A stretch of DNA of 64,000 nt from NCBI GenBank assembly GCA_000773965.1, contig JRUP01000035.1:60104-124103 (forward strand), read 5' to 3'. Below, in pieces: positions 51,345-61,246 of the stretch. The notes beneath the pieces were generated by a model. That model saw only the letters and a list, made by a program, of their open reading frames with translations, ran no database searches and had not been told where the DNA came from. The translations under genes and the position numbers were made by a program. The stretch is from Enterobacter cancerogenus. GTDB taxonomy: Bacteria; Pseudomonadota; Gammaproteobacteria; Enterobacterales; Enterobacteriaceae. Positions within the stretch are counted from its first letter, which is position 1; every line of letters starts with the position of its first letter.

Positions 51345-52811
51345 TTACGCGTTCAGCAACTGATTCGCGGTTTTCTCCACCAGCGCCAGCAGGACTTTGA
51401 TGTCTTCCAGCGTCACGGTTGGGTTCAGCAGCGTCAGTTTCAGGCAGGTAACGCCCTGGTTTTCAGTCACGCCAACGTTAGCACGGCCTGAATCCAGTAA
51501 GGCGTCGCCGATGCGCTGGTTGAACAGAGCAATCTGCGCGATATCGGTCAGTTGCTCTGGACGATAGCGGAACAGCACGCTTGCCAGTTGTGGCTGCATC
51601 ACCAGCTCAAGGCGTGGTTCTGACGCAACAAACTTCGCCACTTCCTGTGCCAGCGTCACACCGTGGTCGATGATCGCGGCATACTGTTTCTGGCCCAACG
51701 CTTCAAGACCCATCCACAGTTTCAATGCATCGAAACGACGCGTGGTCTGCAGAGATTTTGAAACCAGGTTAGGAACACCGGCTTCTTCATCGAACTCAGA
51801 GTTCAGGTAAGCCGCCTGATAACGCATCAGCTCGTAGTGACGCTCGTCTTTCAACAGGAATGCGCCACAGCTGATGGTCTGGAAATACTGTTTGTGGAAG
51901 TCGAGAGTTACCGAATCCACTAACTCCAGGCCGTCCAGGTAGTCACGATACTTTTCAGACAGCAGCAGTGCACCGCCCCAGGCTGCATCGACATGCATCC
52001 AAATGTTGTGCTCAGCCGCGATGCCCGCGATTTCGCGAAGTGGATCAATCGCACCCGCATCGGTAGTACCAGCCGTCGCGACAATCGCCAGAATCTGCTC
52101 GCCATTGGCTTCGGCATGCGCCAGTTTGGCTTTCAGGTCGTTAACGTCCATGCGTGCGAACTGATCAGACTTCACCTGCACCACAGAATTGTAGCCGTGG
52201 CCAAGCAGCGCCATGTTTTTCTGTACCGAGAAGTGCGCGTTCTCAGAACACAACACTTTGATCTTACGCAGATCGCCAGTGATGCCGTCCAACTGCACTG
52301 AATGACCTTGACGCTGATAGAACGCATCACGCGCCAGCATCAGACCCATCAGGTTGCTTTGTGTGCCACCACTGGTGAACACGCCAGCATCGCCTGCTGG
52401 ATAACCCACCTGTGCACGCAACCATTCGATCAGTTTGACCTCAATGATGGTGGCAGAAGGGCTCTGATCCCATGAGTCCATACTCTGGTTGGTGGCGTTG
52501 ATCAACACTTCGGCAGCCTGGCTAACCACCAGGCTAGGGCAGTGCAAGTGCGCCACACATTGTGGGTGGTGCACTGACAGGCTGTCTTTCAGGAAATACT
52601 CAATCGCGCGTTCAATCGCGGCCTGGTTACCCAGGCCGTTTGGATTGAAGTCGAGCGTGATACGCTCGCGCAGTTCGGCAACGCTTTTGCCTTGATACAT
52701 CTCAGGCTGTTGCAGCCACTGCACAACCGCGGCGCTGCTTTGGGCAATCGCCTGCTGGTACGCCTCAATGCTCTGTGCAGAGGCGGCCAGAATCGGGTTT
52801 ACTTCAGACAT
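51345..52811 (-). CDS. ddc: L-2,4-diaminobutyrate decarboxylase
   Basis: This 488-residue group II PLP decarboxylase converts L-2,4-diaminobutyrate to 1,3-diaminopropane and CO2. The PLP lysine is K307 in VTLDFHKQYFQ, and the motifs FTSGGTQSNLMGLMLARD, AHFSVQKN, ATAGTTDAGAIDPLREI and MHVDAAWGG fit the family. It lies 12 nt after dat, and the pairing of these enzymes defines the pathway. Confidence 0.93.
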   Translation of the reverse strand: MSEVNPILAASAQSIEAYQQAIAQSSAAVVQWLQQPEMYQGKSVAELRERITLDFNPNGLGNQAAIERAIEYFLKDSLSVHHPQCVAHLHCPSLVVSQAAEVLINATNQSMDSWDQSPSATIIEVKLIEWLRAQVGYPAGDAGVFTSGGTQSNLMGLMLARDAFYQRQGHSVQLDGITGDLRKIKVLCSENAHFSVQKNMALLGHGYNSVVQVKSDQFARMDVNDLKAKLAHAEANGEQILAIVATAGTTDAGAIDPLREIAGIAAEHNIWMHVDAAWGGALLLSEKYRDYLDGLELVDSVTLDFHKQYFQTISCGAFLLKDERHYELMRYQAAYLNSEFDEEAGVPNLVSKSLQTTRRFDALKLWMGLEALGQKQYAAIIDHGVTLAQEVAKFVASEPRLELVMQPQLASVLFRYRPEQLTDIAQIALFNQRIGDALLDSGRANVGVTENQGVTCLKLTLLNPTVTLEDIKVLLALVEKTANQLLNA

Positions 52812-52823
52812 TTACTCTTCCAA

Positions 52824-54209
52824 TCAAACAGGTTTGACGCCAGCGCCAATCAGCGCCTGCTCAAATTTATCCAGGAAAATCGCCAGCTCTTCGTTGGTGA
52901 TCAGCAGTGACGGCAACAGACGCAGTACTGCACCGTGACGACCGCCACGCTCCAGAATCAGACCTGCTTCGAAGCACTTCTTCTGCAGCAGTGCAGAGAG
53001 TTCACCATCAGCCGGCAGGCTACCCATATGGTCAGCCGCTTCGTTTGGTTTAACGATCTCGATACCGATCATCATGCCCAGACCGCGGATGTGGCCGATA
53101 ACCGGGAAGCGTTTCTGCATCTCAGCCAGCTGTGCTTTCAGCCATTCACCTTGTTCAGCCACTTTACCGGCGATGTTCTGCTCGGTCAGGACTTTCAGAG
53201 TGGCCAGACCGGTTGCCATCGCCAGCTGGTTGCCGCGGAAGGTACCGGTGTGGTGACCTGGAGACCAGGCGTCGAACTGCTTTTTGATACCCAGAACAGC
53301 CAGTGGCAGACCACCGCCTACTGCTTTAGACATCACGATAATATCTGGCTCAATGCCTGCGTGTTCGAAGGCAAAGAATTTGCCGGTACGGGCAAAGCCT
53401 GCCTGAACTTCATCAAGAATCAGCAGAATACCGTGTTCCTGAGTGACTTTACGGATGCGCTGCAGCCACTCGACCGGAGCAGGGTTCACACCGCCTTCAC
53501 CCTGAACGGCTTCCAGGATAACGGCTGCAGGCTTGCGCACGCCGCTTTCCACGTCGTTGATCAGGTTTTCGAAATAGTAAGTCAGGGCTTTCACACCCGC
53601 TTCACCGCCGAGACCCAGTGGGCAACGGTACAGATGCGGGTAAGGCATAAACTGCACTTCTGGCATCATGCCGTTAACGGCTTCTTTCGGTGACAGGTTG
53701 CCAGTCACAGCCAGCGCACCATGAGTCATACCATGGTAACCACCAGAGAAGCTGATCACGCCGCTACGGCCAGTGACTTTCTTCGCCAGCTTCAGTGCTG
53801 CTTCAACCGCATCCGCACCGGAAGGACCGGTGAACTGCAGGCAATATTCTTTACCCTGGCCAGGCAGCAGCGAGAGCAGAGATTCTGAGAATTGATCTTT
53901 CAGAGGTGTCGTCAGATCAAGAGTATGTAACGGCAAGCCGCTGGTAATGACATTTTGGATGCTCTGCAGAACATCAGGATGGTTATGACCAAGTGCCAGC
54001 GTCCCTGCGCCAGCCAGGCAGTCAAGATATTGTTTATTCTCGACATCTGTGATCCACACGCCGTTGGCTTTGGCAATCGCTAAAGGCAACTTGCGCGGGT
54101 AGCTCCTGACGTTTGATTCAAACTCAGCCTGACGGGCTAAGAAAGCGTCGTTGTTTCCATTGAATGCGTTGGCACCAAAATTATCAATACGGACTTTATC
54201 CGTCATCAT
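52824..54209 (-). CDS. dat: Diaminobutyrate-2-oxoglutarate aminotransferase
   Basis: This 461-residue class III aminotransferase makes L-2,4-diaminobutyrate from aspartate semialdehyde and glutamate. Signatures are [57 protein letters not shown] and the PLP lysine K295 in [15 protein letters not shown]. It forms a two-gene operon with ddc, making 1,3-diaminopropane as in Acinetobacter and other bacteria. Two adjacent ATGs share AGGAG; the second may be the real start. An AT-rich promoter region of about 210 bp lies upstream. Confidence 0.93.
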   Translation of the reverse strand: MMTDKVRIDNFGANAFNGNNDAFLARQAEFESNVRSYPRKLPLAIAKANGVWITDVENKQYLDCLAGAGTLALGHNHPDVLQSIQNVITSGLPLHTLDLTTPLKDQFSESLLSLLPGQGKEYCLQFTGPSGADAVEAALKLAKKVTGRSGVISFSGGYHGMTHGALAVTGNLSPKEAVNGMMPEVQFMPYPHLYRCPLGLGGEAGVKALTYYFENLINDVESGVRKPAAVILEAVQGEGGVNPAPVEWLQRIRKVTQEHGILLILDEVQAGFARTGKFFAFEHAGIEPDIIVMSKAVGGGLPLAVLGIKKQFDAWSPGHHTGTFRGNQLAMATGLATLKVLTEQNIAGKVAEQGEWLKAQLAEMQKRFPVIGHIRGLGMMIGIEIVKPNEAADHMGSLPADGELSALLQKKCFEAGLILERGGRHGAVLRLLPSLLITNEELAIFLDKFEQALIGAGVKPV

Positions 54210-54421
54210 ATCTCTCCTTCAACCGGGGCTCGTGATGGCTGGCCGATTGACTAGTTGAACAAAAAAGTATCAGTGGTTTAAAAAACGCGGCCAATATAGA
54301 GCCTTTTGACGTACATCACAATGATTAATTTTGTTTAGAATTGTTTATTCTTTTCATATAGGAATCAGGGCGTTGGCCACTAATTGGCCGGCTATTTTAG
54401 CGCCAGCCTATGAACTGGTTA

Positions 54422-55186
54422 TTAAATAATCGTGTTAATAAAAAGACTTATGCCCGCCAGAGCAATCCAGGGACCAAAAGCAAGGGGTTGATTAAGGTCA
54501 CGTTGCCAGCCCATTTTGGCGATAAACAGCGCACAAATTGCCCCGCTACAAGCCAGTAATAGTACATAGGGTAAGAGTGCCCAACCCAACCACGCGCCTA
54601 ATGCTGCCACTAACTTTGCGTCTCCCAAACCCAATGCCAGTCTTCCGCTAAAATATTGATATATATAGCGGATTAGCCAAAGCGCGCCGTAACCCCCCAC
54701 CGCACTAAAGACGGCATCATGGAGTGAGCCTGGTAGCCATTCGCCTGCTTTTAATAATAGCCCAAGCCATAGCAATGGCAGGGTGATTACATCTGGCAAC
54801 AAATAATGCTCGTAATCGATGATCGCGACGGTCAGCAGTAGCCAAAACAGCATAAGTAAGGCGAGCAATGATTTATCAACCGGGAGGATCGCGACAAATA
54901 CCAGGCTGATTGTTGCACAGGCAGTTTCTGTTAACGGATAGCGCAGGCTGATAGCACAACGGCAAAAATGACACCGACCGCGTAGTAACAGCCAACTCAC
55001 TAACGGGATATTGTCTCGCCAGCGCAAACATTTTTTGCAAACCGGACAGTGTGAAGCCGGTTGCCGTAAATCCACGCTATTGCCGGGCTGTAAAAGCTGC
55101 AGAGGTACGCGATAAATAACGACATTAATAAAGCTACCGATGCTCAAGGCTATCACCGTTGCCAGCAACCACAATATCCACTCCAT
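54422..55186 (-). CDS. Type IV prepilin peptidase (A24 family)
   Basis: This 254-residue membrane aspartyl protease has ALSIGSFINVVIYRVP at the N-terminus, the zinc tetracysteine motif (CPVCKKC and CHFCRC), the first catalytic Asp in IIDYEHYLLPDVI and the second in GLGDAKLVAALG. It cleaves and N-methylates prepilins of type IV pili or type II secretion systems. No pilin or secretion genes are in the window. GAGG precedes the ATG. Confidence 0.92.
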   Translation of the reverse strand: MEWILWLLATVIALSIGSFINVVIYRVPLQLLQPGNSVDLRQPASHCPVCKKCLRWRDNIPLVSWLLLRGRCHFCRCAISLRYPLTETACATISLVFVAILPVDKSLLALLMLFWLLLTVAIIDYEHYLLPDVITLPLLWLGLLLKAGEWLPGSLHDAVFSAVGGYGALWLIRYIYQYFSGRLALGLGDAKLVAALGAWLGWALLPYVLLLACSGAICALFIAKMGWQRDLNQPLAFGPWIALAGISLFINTII

Positions 55187-55492
55187 GTTGACCTCTTGTT
55201 CCTTTCCGGTTTTATCGAAAAGAAACCTACGCCTGAAGCGCGAAGGAGGCGAGTATCAAAGGGGAATTACGGTGTTTTACATCGCGTTTCACGATCGGTG
55301 TTCAGGCGATGAGGAGCATATGCCGATCGTGACTGACCCGTTACCGCTTCCCCGTTGGGAGGAGGTGTGCCAAAAACTTTTCAGCAGATAAACAGGTGGT
55401 TCAGGGCAGTGGAAATGGGACGGCGTCCGTGGTGAGGAGGGATGCGTTTAGCGCAAGGCGCACAGCTTACCGTGCTAACAGCAACCGATGCA

Positions 55493-55702
55493 TCATGACT
55501 GCTGTTTGAACATCTGGATAGCTTCCTGCACGTTGCTGGTCGCCAGGGACATCACACGGTCATTATTGAGGAACACGTCATAGTGACCGGCATTGTAGCG
55601 GAAGACATAGAGGTCTCCGCGGAAACGTAACCCTTTGGTTTTCACCCCAATATGATGGCGACGCAGGGCGGCCTGCGCCAGTCTGTCAGCTCCGGTGTTC
55701 AT
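55493..55702 (-). CDS. Small basic protein of unknown function, possible PmrA target
   Basis: This 69-residue basic protein has DRLAQAALRRHHIGVKTKGLRFRGDLYVFRYNAGHYDVFL and ends with a predicted helix (SNVQEAIQMFKQQS). GGAGG lies 8 nt upstream of the ATG at 55702; another ATG two codons earlier is possible. I do not recognise a family; it loosely recalls short enterobacterial DUF4060-like proteins. A PmrA-box-like sequence lies about 60-75 bp upstream on its strand. Confidence 0.65.
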   Translation of the reverse strand: MNTGADRLAQAALRRHHIGVKTKGLRFRGDLYVFRYNAGHYDVFLNNDRVMSLATSNVQEAIQMFKQQS

Positions 55703-55759
55703 CTTCATCCCCTCCAATCGTTTCAACGTCAATATCCCGACATAGAGTATGGTTTGAAG

Positions 55760-55776
55760 CTTAGCTTAACCTTAAG
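55760..55776. promoter_or_regulatory. PmrA-box-like repeat upstream of the small basic gene
   Basis: On the minus strand the sequence is CTTAAG-N5-GCTAAG, one perfect and one degenerate half of the YTTAAK-N5-YTTAAK PmrA box. A -10-like CATACT follows about 8 nt downstream. It points toward the 69-codon gene. Confidence 0.45.
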
Positions 55777-55998
55777 AACAGCGCTGCGACTTTGCTAACA
55801 CACTGTTTAATTGTCATTTTTCCTTCATCTTCAGATTTCAATTTTTTGTGTTTAGAAAAGCAGCAAATGAAATGTTTCACGTATTTAGTCATCTTGATGA
55901 AACTTTGGTGACGACTAAATAGCGGGACACAACGGTTGAGCGTACATCTTCTACCAATCCTCAACATTTAAGAAAAAAGCCAGCTTGCGCGTTACCCA

Positions 55999-56015
55999 TT
56001 TAATGTTCAGTTAAG
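55999..56015 (+). promoter_or_regulatory. PmrA box upstream of arnB
   Basis: TTTAAT-GTTCA-GTTAAG matches the PmrA box (YTTAAK-N5-YTTAAK) in 11 of 12 half-site positions. It lies about 215 bp before the arnB ATG, leaving a long leader. A CTTAAG at 56058-56063 is an extra half-site. No PhoP box with correct 11-bp periodicity was found. The rest of 55777-56229 holds no gene. Confidence 0.6.
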
Positions 56016-56229
56016 TTTTCATCCGTATTTTGTTCTACGAGCAATAAGACAGGTGTGCTTAAGTTTTTTGCTGTAGGTTAAAAAATTAACACTTAGTGCT
56101 ATCTAATTTTTCCTGCGCAATCTAAGTTTAAACAGCAAGTTACTGAAAGTTGTTATGGATCTGAATCACTGCACACTGCAATTGGTCCTGTTGCAGGCAA
56201 TTTTAGGTGTAAAACGTTAAGGTAAACTT

Positions 56230-57366
56230 ATGACTTTTCTTCCATTCTCGCGCCCCGCTTTGGGCGAGGAAGAGTTAGCGGCAGTAAAAGAGGTTTTTGA
56301 ATCAGGTTGGATCACCACCGGCCCGAAAAATGCGGCGTTGGAACAAGCCTTTTGCCAGTTAACCGATAATCAACATGCGATTGCTGTCAGTTCCGCCACG
56401 GCAGGCATACACGTCACCCTCCTCGCGTTAAACATCCAGCCGGGTGATGAGGTGATCACACCTTCACTGACGTGGGTATCCACCATCAACATCATTACGC
56501 TGCTGGGTGCAACGCCAGTGATGATTGATGTTGACCGCGATACGCTGATGGTCACGCCTGAGCAAATTGAAGCGGCCATCACGCCACAGACGCGTGCCAT
56601 CATTCCGGTGCATTATGCCGGTGCTCCTGCGGACATTGACGCCATTCGCGCCATTGGTGAACGCCATGGCATCGCAGTGATCGAAGATGCGGCACACTCT
56701 GCAGGTTGTTATTACAAAGGTCAGCATGTCGGAAATAAGGGCACGGCTATTTTTTCTTTCCATGCCATTAAAAACATGACCTGCGCGGAAGGTGGCTTAA
56801 TTGTTACCGATGACGCTGAGTTGGCCGATCGCATGCGCAGCCTGAAATTTCACGGCTTGGGTGTTGATGCTTATGACCGTCACACGCATGGCCGTAAACC
56901 GCAGGCTGAAGTGATTATGCCTGGGTTCAAATATAACTTGCCGGACATTAGCGCTGCGATTGCTCTGGTTCAGTTGAACAAACTGCCCGCCATCAATGCT
57001 CGCCGTGCAGAGATTGCCCAACGCTATTTAAAAGAACTGGCTGATACGCCATTCCTGCCATTGTCTCAACCCACCTGGGCGCATCAACACGCCTGGCATT
57101 TGTTCATCATTCGCGTTGATGAAGCACAGTGTGGACTCAGCCGCGATGCGTTGATGGAAACGCTGAAAGCACAAGACATTGGCACCGGTTTGCATTTCCG
57201 CGCGGCACATACCCACAAATATTATCGCGAACGCTACCCACAACTTTCCTTGCCAAACACGGAATGGAATAGCGACCGCATTTGCTCAATACCGCTGTTT
57301 CCAGATATGAGCGATGACGACGTTAGCCGCGTGATCGGCGCATTACGTCATATCGCTGGAGTTTGA
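56230..57366 (+). CDS. arnB: UDP-4-amino-4-deoxy-L-arabinose aminotransferase
   Basis: This 378-residue DegT/DnrJ/EryC1-type PLP enzyme transaminates UDP-L-Ara4O to UDP-L-Ara4N with glutamate. The PLP lysine is K181 in [15 protein letters not shown]; the opening [28 protein letters not shown] and the active-site [10 protein letters not shown] are characteristic. It is first in the arn operon, 5 nt before arnC, and downstream of a PmrA box, so it is probably induced by low Mg2+, acid or Fe3+ signalling. Confidence 0.96.
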   Translation: MTFLPFSRPALGEEELAAVKEVFESGWITTGPKNAALEQAFCQLTDNQHAIAVSSATAGIHVTLLALNIQPGDEVITPSLTWVSTINIITLLGATPVMIDVDRDTLMVTPEQIEAAITPQTRAIIPVHYAGAPADIDAIRAIGERHGIAVIEDAAHSAGCYYKGQHVGNKGTAIFSFHAIKNMTCAEGGLIVTDDAELADRMRSLKFHGLGVDAYDRHTHGRKPQAEVIMPGFKYNLPDISAAIALVQLNKLPAINARRAEIAQRYLKELADTPFLPLSQPTWAHQHAWHLFIIRVDEAQCGLSRDALMETLKAQDIGTGLHFRAAHTHKYYRERYPQLSLPNTEWNSDRICSIPLFPDMSDDDVSRVIGALRHIAGV

Positions 57367-57371
57367 TTGAC

Positions 57372-58358
57372 ATGCTCGAAGAAAAAGATATTCGTAAAGT
57401 CTCCGTGGTGATCCCGGTTTACAACGAAGAGGAGAGCCTGCCAGAGTTGGTGCGTCGTACCGATGCGGCATGTGCTGTGCTGAATCTCGATTATGAGATC
57501 TTGCTGGTGGATGACGGCAGTAGCGACCGCTCAGGTGAGATGATCGCCGATGCTGCTGACATGCCCGGAAGCCATGTGGTCGGCGTATTGCTGAACCGCA
57601 ACTATGGACAGCACTCGGCAATCATGGCGGGTTTTAGCCATGTATCAGGCGACCTGATTATCACACTGGATGCGGATTTGCAGAATCCACCTGAAGAGAT
57701 CCCCAATCTGGTGCAAGCCGCTCAGCAGGGGTATGACGTGGTCGGTACTGTACGTCAAAATCGTCAGGACAGTTGGTTTCGTCGCCGCGCTTCCCGCACC
57801 ATCAACCAGCTGATTCAACGCGTCACCGGTAAAGCGATGGGTGACTATGGCTGCATGTTACGTGCTTATCGCCGTCACATTGTCGATGCCATGCTCAACT
57901 GTCACGAGCGCAGCACTTTTATTCCTATCCTGGCCAACACCTTTGCGCGCCGCACGATTGAGCTGCCTGTCGCCCACGCCGAGCGCGAATTTGGTGATTC
58001 GAAATACAGCTTTATGAAGCTGATCAATCTGATGTACGACCTTGTGACTTGCCTGACCACCACGCCACTGCGCCTGCTGAGTATTGTCGGCAGTCTGATT
58101 GCATTGGCCGGTTTCGCCTTCTCACTGGTACTGATCGTATTGCGTCTGTTCCTCGGTGCCGACTGGGCCGGAGACGGGGTGTTCATGCTGTTTGCGGTGC
58201 TGTTTATTTTTGTCGGCGCGCAATTTATCGGTATGGGCCTACTCGGCGAATACATCGGCCGAATTTACAACGACGTCCGCGCTCGTCCGCGCTACTTCAT
58301 TCAACGTGTTATTAACTCGCAGAAAGATGTCTCCTCTGTACAGGAAATTGAGCAATGA
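57372..58358 (+). CDS. arnC: Undecaprenyl-phosphate Ara4FN transferase
   Basis: This 328-residue family 2 glycosyltransferase transfers the formylated sugar to undecaprenyl phosphate. The catalytic domain has [33 protein letters not shown] and [14 protein letters not shown]; two C-terminal membrane helices (about 230-310) anchor it, with [23 protein letters not shown]. The start is ATG 57372, giving the E. coli-like N-terminus. Its stop overlaps the arnA start as ATGA. Confidence 0.96.
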   Translation: MLEEKDIRKVSVVIPVYNEEESLPELVRRTDAACAVLNLDYEILLVDDGSSDRSGEMIADAADMPGSHVVGVLLNRNYGQHSAIMAGFSHVSGDLIITLDADLQNPPEEIPNLVQAAQQGYDVVGTVRQNRQDSWFRRRASRTINQLIQRVTGKAMGDYGCMLRAYRRHIVDAMLNCHERSTFIPILANTFARRTIELPVAHAEREFGDSKYSFMKLINLMYDLVTCLTTTPLRLLSIVGSLIALAGFAFSLVLIVLRLFLGADWAGDGVFMLFAVLFIFVGAQFIGMGLLGEYIGRIYNDVRARPRYFIQRVINSQKDVSSVQEIEQ

Positions 58359-60334
58359 AAACTATCGTCTTCGCCTATCACGATATGGGCTGTGCAGGTA
58401 TTACTGCGCTGTTAAATGCGGGTTTCGAAATCAGCGCGATCTTCACTCATGCTGATTCTGCTAATGAGAACCACTTCTTTGGTTCTGTCGCCCGTTTGGC
58501 GGCAGAGCAGGGTATCGCGGTGTATGCGCCGGAAGATGCTAACCATCCGCTGTGGGTCGACCGCATTAAATCCATGGCACCGGATTACATTTTCTCCTTC
58601 TACTATCGCAATCTGCTGAATGACAGCATCCTCAGCAGCGCGCGCCTGGGCGCTTTCAACCTGCATGGTTCACTGCTGCCTAAATATCGTGGTCGCGCGC
58701 CACTTAACTGGGCGTTAGTGAATGGCGAGACTGAAACCGGCGTGACCCTGCATCGCATGGTAAAACGCGCGGATGCAGGCGATATCGTGGCACAGCAGCG
58801 TGTCGTCATTGAGGAGCAAGATAACGCGTTAACTTTGCATCGCAAACTGACAGCCTGTGCTACACAACTGCTGGAGCAGGCACTGCCAGCGATGAAACGT
58901 GGTGAAATTGCGGCAATTCCTCAGGATCACAGCCAGGCGACGGTGGTGGGACGTCGCACACCAGAAGACGGTCGCATTAAGTGGGAACAGTCTGCACAGT
59001 CAATCAACAACCTGGTTCGTGCGGTCACCGATCCATGGCCGGGCGCATTTGCTTTCGCGGGAACCGTGAAGTTTGTCGTGTGGAAAGGGCGCGTACATGC
59101 TGATGCGCCAAAAGCGAAGCCAGGCACAGTGATTTCCGTTGAGCCTTTCCTGATTGCTTGCGGGGAAGGTGCACTGGAAGTGGTGACCGGACAAAGTGAA
59201 AATGGCGTCTATATGAACGGCAGCCAGTTGGCGCAGAGTCTGGGGATGGTGCCGGGCGCACTGTTGTACTCTCAGCCGGTTGCAGCCGTTAAACGTCGTA
59301 CGCGTGTACTGATCCTGGGTGTAAACGGATTTATCGGTAACCACTTGACCGAACGTTTGCTGCAGGATGACAACTTTGAAGTTTACGGTCTGGATATCGG
59401 CTCTGATGCTATCAGCCGTTTCCTCGATCAGCCGCGCTTCCACTTTGTTGAAGGTGATATCAGCATTCACTCAGAGTGGATCGAATATCACATCAAAAAA
59501 TGTGACGTGGTGTTGCCACTGGTGGCGATTGCTACGCCAATTGAATACACCCGCAACCCGCTGCGCGTGTTCGAACTCGATTTTGAAGAGAACCTCAAGA
59601 TCATCCGCGATTGCGTCAAATACAAAAAACGCATCATCTTCCCTTCCACGTCAGAAGTGTACGGCATGTGCACCGATAAACACTTCGATGAAGATCACTC
59701 CAACCTGGTGGTGGGGCCGATCAACAAACAGCGCTGGATCTATTCGGTTTCCAAACAGCTGCTGGATCGCGTGATTTGGGCCTATGGCGAAAAAGAAGGG
59801 CTGCGTTTCACGCTGTTCCGTCCTTTCAACTGGATGGGCCCACGTCTTGATAACCTCAACGCTGCGCGTATTGGTAGCTCCCGTGCGATCACCCAATTGA
59901 TCCTCAACCTGGTGGAAGGTTCGCCGATCAAGTTAATCGACGGTGGTGCACAGAAGCGCTGCTTCACTGACATTCGTGATGGTATTGAAGCTTTGTTCCG
60001 CATCATTGAGAACAAGAACAACAACTGCGACGGTCAGATCGTCAACATCGGTAACCCGGAAAACGAGGCGAGCATCAAAGAGCTGGCGGAACGTCTGCTG
60101 GCAAGCTTCGAACGTCATCCGCTGCGCAACCAATTCCCGCCGTTCGCCGGTTTCCGCGAAGTAGAGAGCAGCAGCTACTACGGTAAAGGTTATCAGGACG
60201 TCGAGCATCGTAAGCCGTCAATCAAAAATGCGCGTCGCTTGCTGGACTGGACGCCGACCATTGAGATGGATACCACGATCGATAACACGCTGGATTTCTT
60301 CCTGCGCACCGTTGAGTTGCAGGATAAGCCATGA
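58355..60334 (+). CDS. arnA: Bifunctional UDP-L-Ara4N formyltransferase/UDP-glucuronate decarboxylase
   Basis: This 659-residue two-domain enzyme has an N-terminal formyltransferase (1-300) with the catalytic N102-x-H104 in [21 protein letters not shown], and a C-terminal NAD-dependent decarboxylase (about 313-659) with [30 protein letters not shown] and the Tyr-Lys pair in [14 protein letters not shown]. It makes UDP-L-Ara4O from UDP-glucuronate and later formylates UDP-L-Ara4N. It is the central enzyme of the pathway and fully intact. ATGA overlaps link it to arnC and arnD. Confidence 0.97.
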   Translation: MKTIVFAYHDMGCAGITALLNAGFEISAIFTHADSANENHFFGSVARLAAEQGIAVYAPEDANHPLWVDRIKSMAPDYIFSFYYRNLLNDSILSSARLGAFNLHGSLLPKYRGRAPLNWALVNGETETGVTLHRMVKRADAGDIVAQQRVVIEEQDNALTLHRKLTACATQLLEQALPAMKRGEIAAIPQDHSQATVVGRRTPEDGRIKWEQSAQSINNLVRAVTDPWPGAFAFAGTVKFVVWKGRVHADAPKAKPGTVISVEPFLIACGEGALEVVTGQSENGVYMNGSQLAQSLGMVPGALLYSQPVAAVKRRTRVLILGVNGFIGNHLTERLLQDDNFEVYGLDIGSDAISRFLDQPRFHFVEGDISIHSEWIEYHIKKCDVVLPLVAIATPIEYTRNPLRVFELDFEENLKIIRDCVKYKKRIIFPSTSEVYGMCTDKHFDEDHSNLVVGPINKQRWIYSVSKQLLDRVIWAYGEKEGLRFTLFRPFNWMGPRLDNLNAARIGSSRAITQLILNLVEGSPIKLIDGGAQKRCFTDIRDGIEALFRIIENKNNNCDGQIVNIGNPENEASIKELAERLLASFERHPLRNQFPPFAGFREVESSSYYGKGYQDVEHRKPSIKNARRLLDWTPTIEMDTTIDNTLDFFLRTVELQDKP

Positions 60335-61215
60335 AGAAAATTGGTTTGCGCGTAGATGTTGATACCTGGCGTGGAACCAAACTCGGCGTTCCGGCGCTGC
60401 TAGAGCAGTTTAGCCTGCATCAGTTGCAGGCCAGTTTCTTCTTTAGCGTTGGGCCGGATAACATGGGGCGCCACTTGTGGCGCCTGATGAAACCGCGCTT
60501 CTTATGGAAAATGCTGCGCTCGCGCGCAGCTTCACTCTACGGCTGGGATATTTTATTGGCTGGTACGGCCTGGCCAGGACGTGAGATTGGCCGCGGTCTG
60601 GAGGAGATCATCAGCGCCACAGCCGATCATCATGAAGTCGGTCTGCACGCCTGGGATCACTTTGCCTGGCAAACCTGGGCAGGCGTGTGGTCAGAAGAGA
60701 AGTTGCTGGAACAGATTTCGCGTGGGAAAGCCGCACTGGAAGCGATTATCGATGACGCTGTCACTTGCTCTGCCGTGGCCGGATGGCGGGCGGATGGCCG
60801 CGTTGTCGCCGCTAAGCAGACCTTCGGTTTCAGCTACAACAGTGATTGTCGTGGTACTGGACCCTTCTTGCCGCGTCTGCGTGATGGCAGCTTAGGCACG
60901 GTGCAAATCCCCGTCACATTGCCTACCTGGGATGAAGTCGTCGGACAGTCGGTTAGCGCCGCTGACTATAACGATTTCATTCTTGACCAGATGCTCGCAG
61001 CCGAAGGATCGCCGGTGTACACCATTCATGCTGAAGTTGAAGGCATTATCGGTTCTAAGGCGTTTGGCGAGTTATTAACCCGCGCGGAGCAACAAGGCAT
61101 TCACTTCTGTCCTCTGAGCGAGTTGTTACCTGACGATCTCAGCACACTCCCGCAGGGCAATCTGGTACGTGGGCATATACCCGGACGCGAAGGCTGGCTG
61201 GGCTGCCAGCGCTAA
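60331..61215 (+). CDS. arnD: 4-deoxy-4-formamido-L-arabinose-phosphoundecaprenol deformylase
   Basis: This 294-residue NodB-type polysaccharide deacetylase removes the formyl group from the lipid-linked sugar. The metal site includes the N-terminal D in [15 protein letters not shown] and H in [15 protein letters not shown]; further blocks are [13 protein letters not shown] and [12 protein letters not shown]. It overlaps arnA by 4 nt and precedes arnT after 31 nt. Confidence 0.96.
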   Translation: MKKIGLRVDVDTWRGTKLGVPALLEQFSLHQLQASFFFSVGPDNMGRHLWRLMKPRFLWKMLRSRAASLYGWDILLAGTAWPGREIGRGLEEIISATADHHEVGLHAWDHFAWQTWAGVWSEEKLLEQISRGKAALEAIIDDAVTCSAVAGWRADGRVVAAKQTFGFSYNSDCRGTGPFLPRLRDGSLGTVQIPVTLPTWDEVVGQSVSAADYNDFILDQMLAAEGSPVYTIHAEVEGIIGSKAFGELLTRAEQQGIHFCPLSELLPDDLSTLPQGNLVRGHIPGREGWLGCQR

Positions 61216-61246
61216 ACGTTAACAGGAAACTTTATAGGAACCACGG

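Noticed and set aside
55320-55391. 23-codon frame with GAGGAG upstream, between prepilin peptidase and the small basic gene
   Set aside because: Ribosome-binding site spacing is only 3 nt and the peptide has no recognisable feature; possible but unsupported.
55761-55967. 68-codon minus-strand frame upstream of the small basic gene
   Set aside because: It runs through the promoter and PmrA-like box and looks non-coding.
56126-56145. PhoP-box-like GTTTA and GTTA repeats before arnB
   Set aside because: The repeats are 13 bp apart instead of the required 11 and the second is degenerate.
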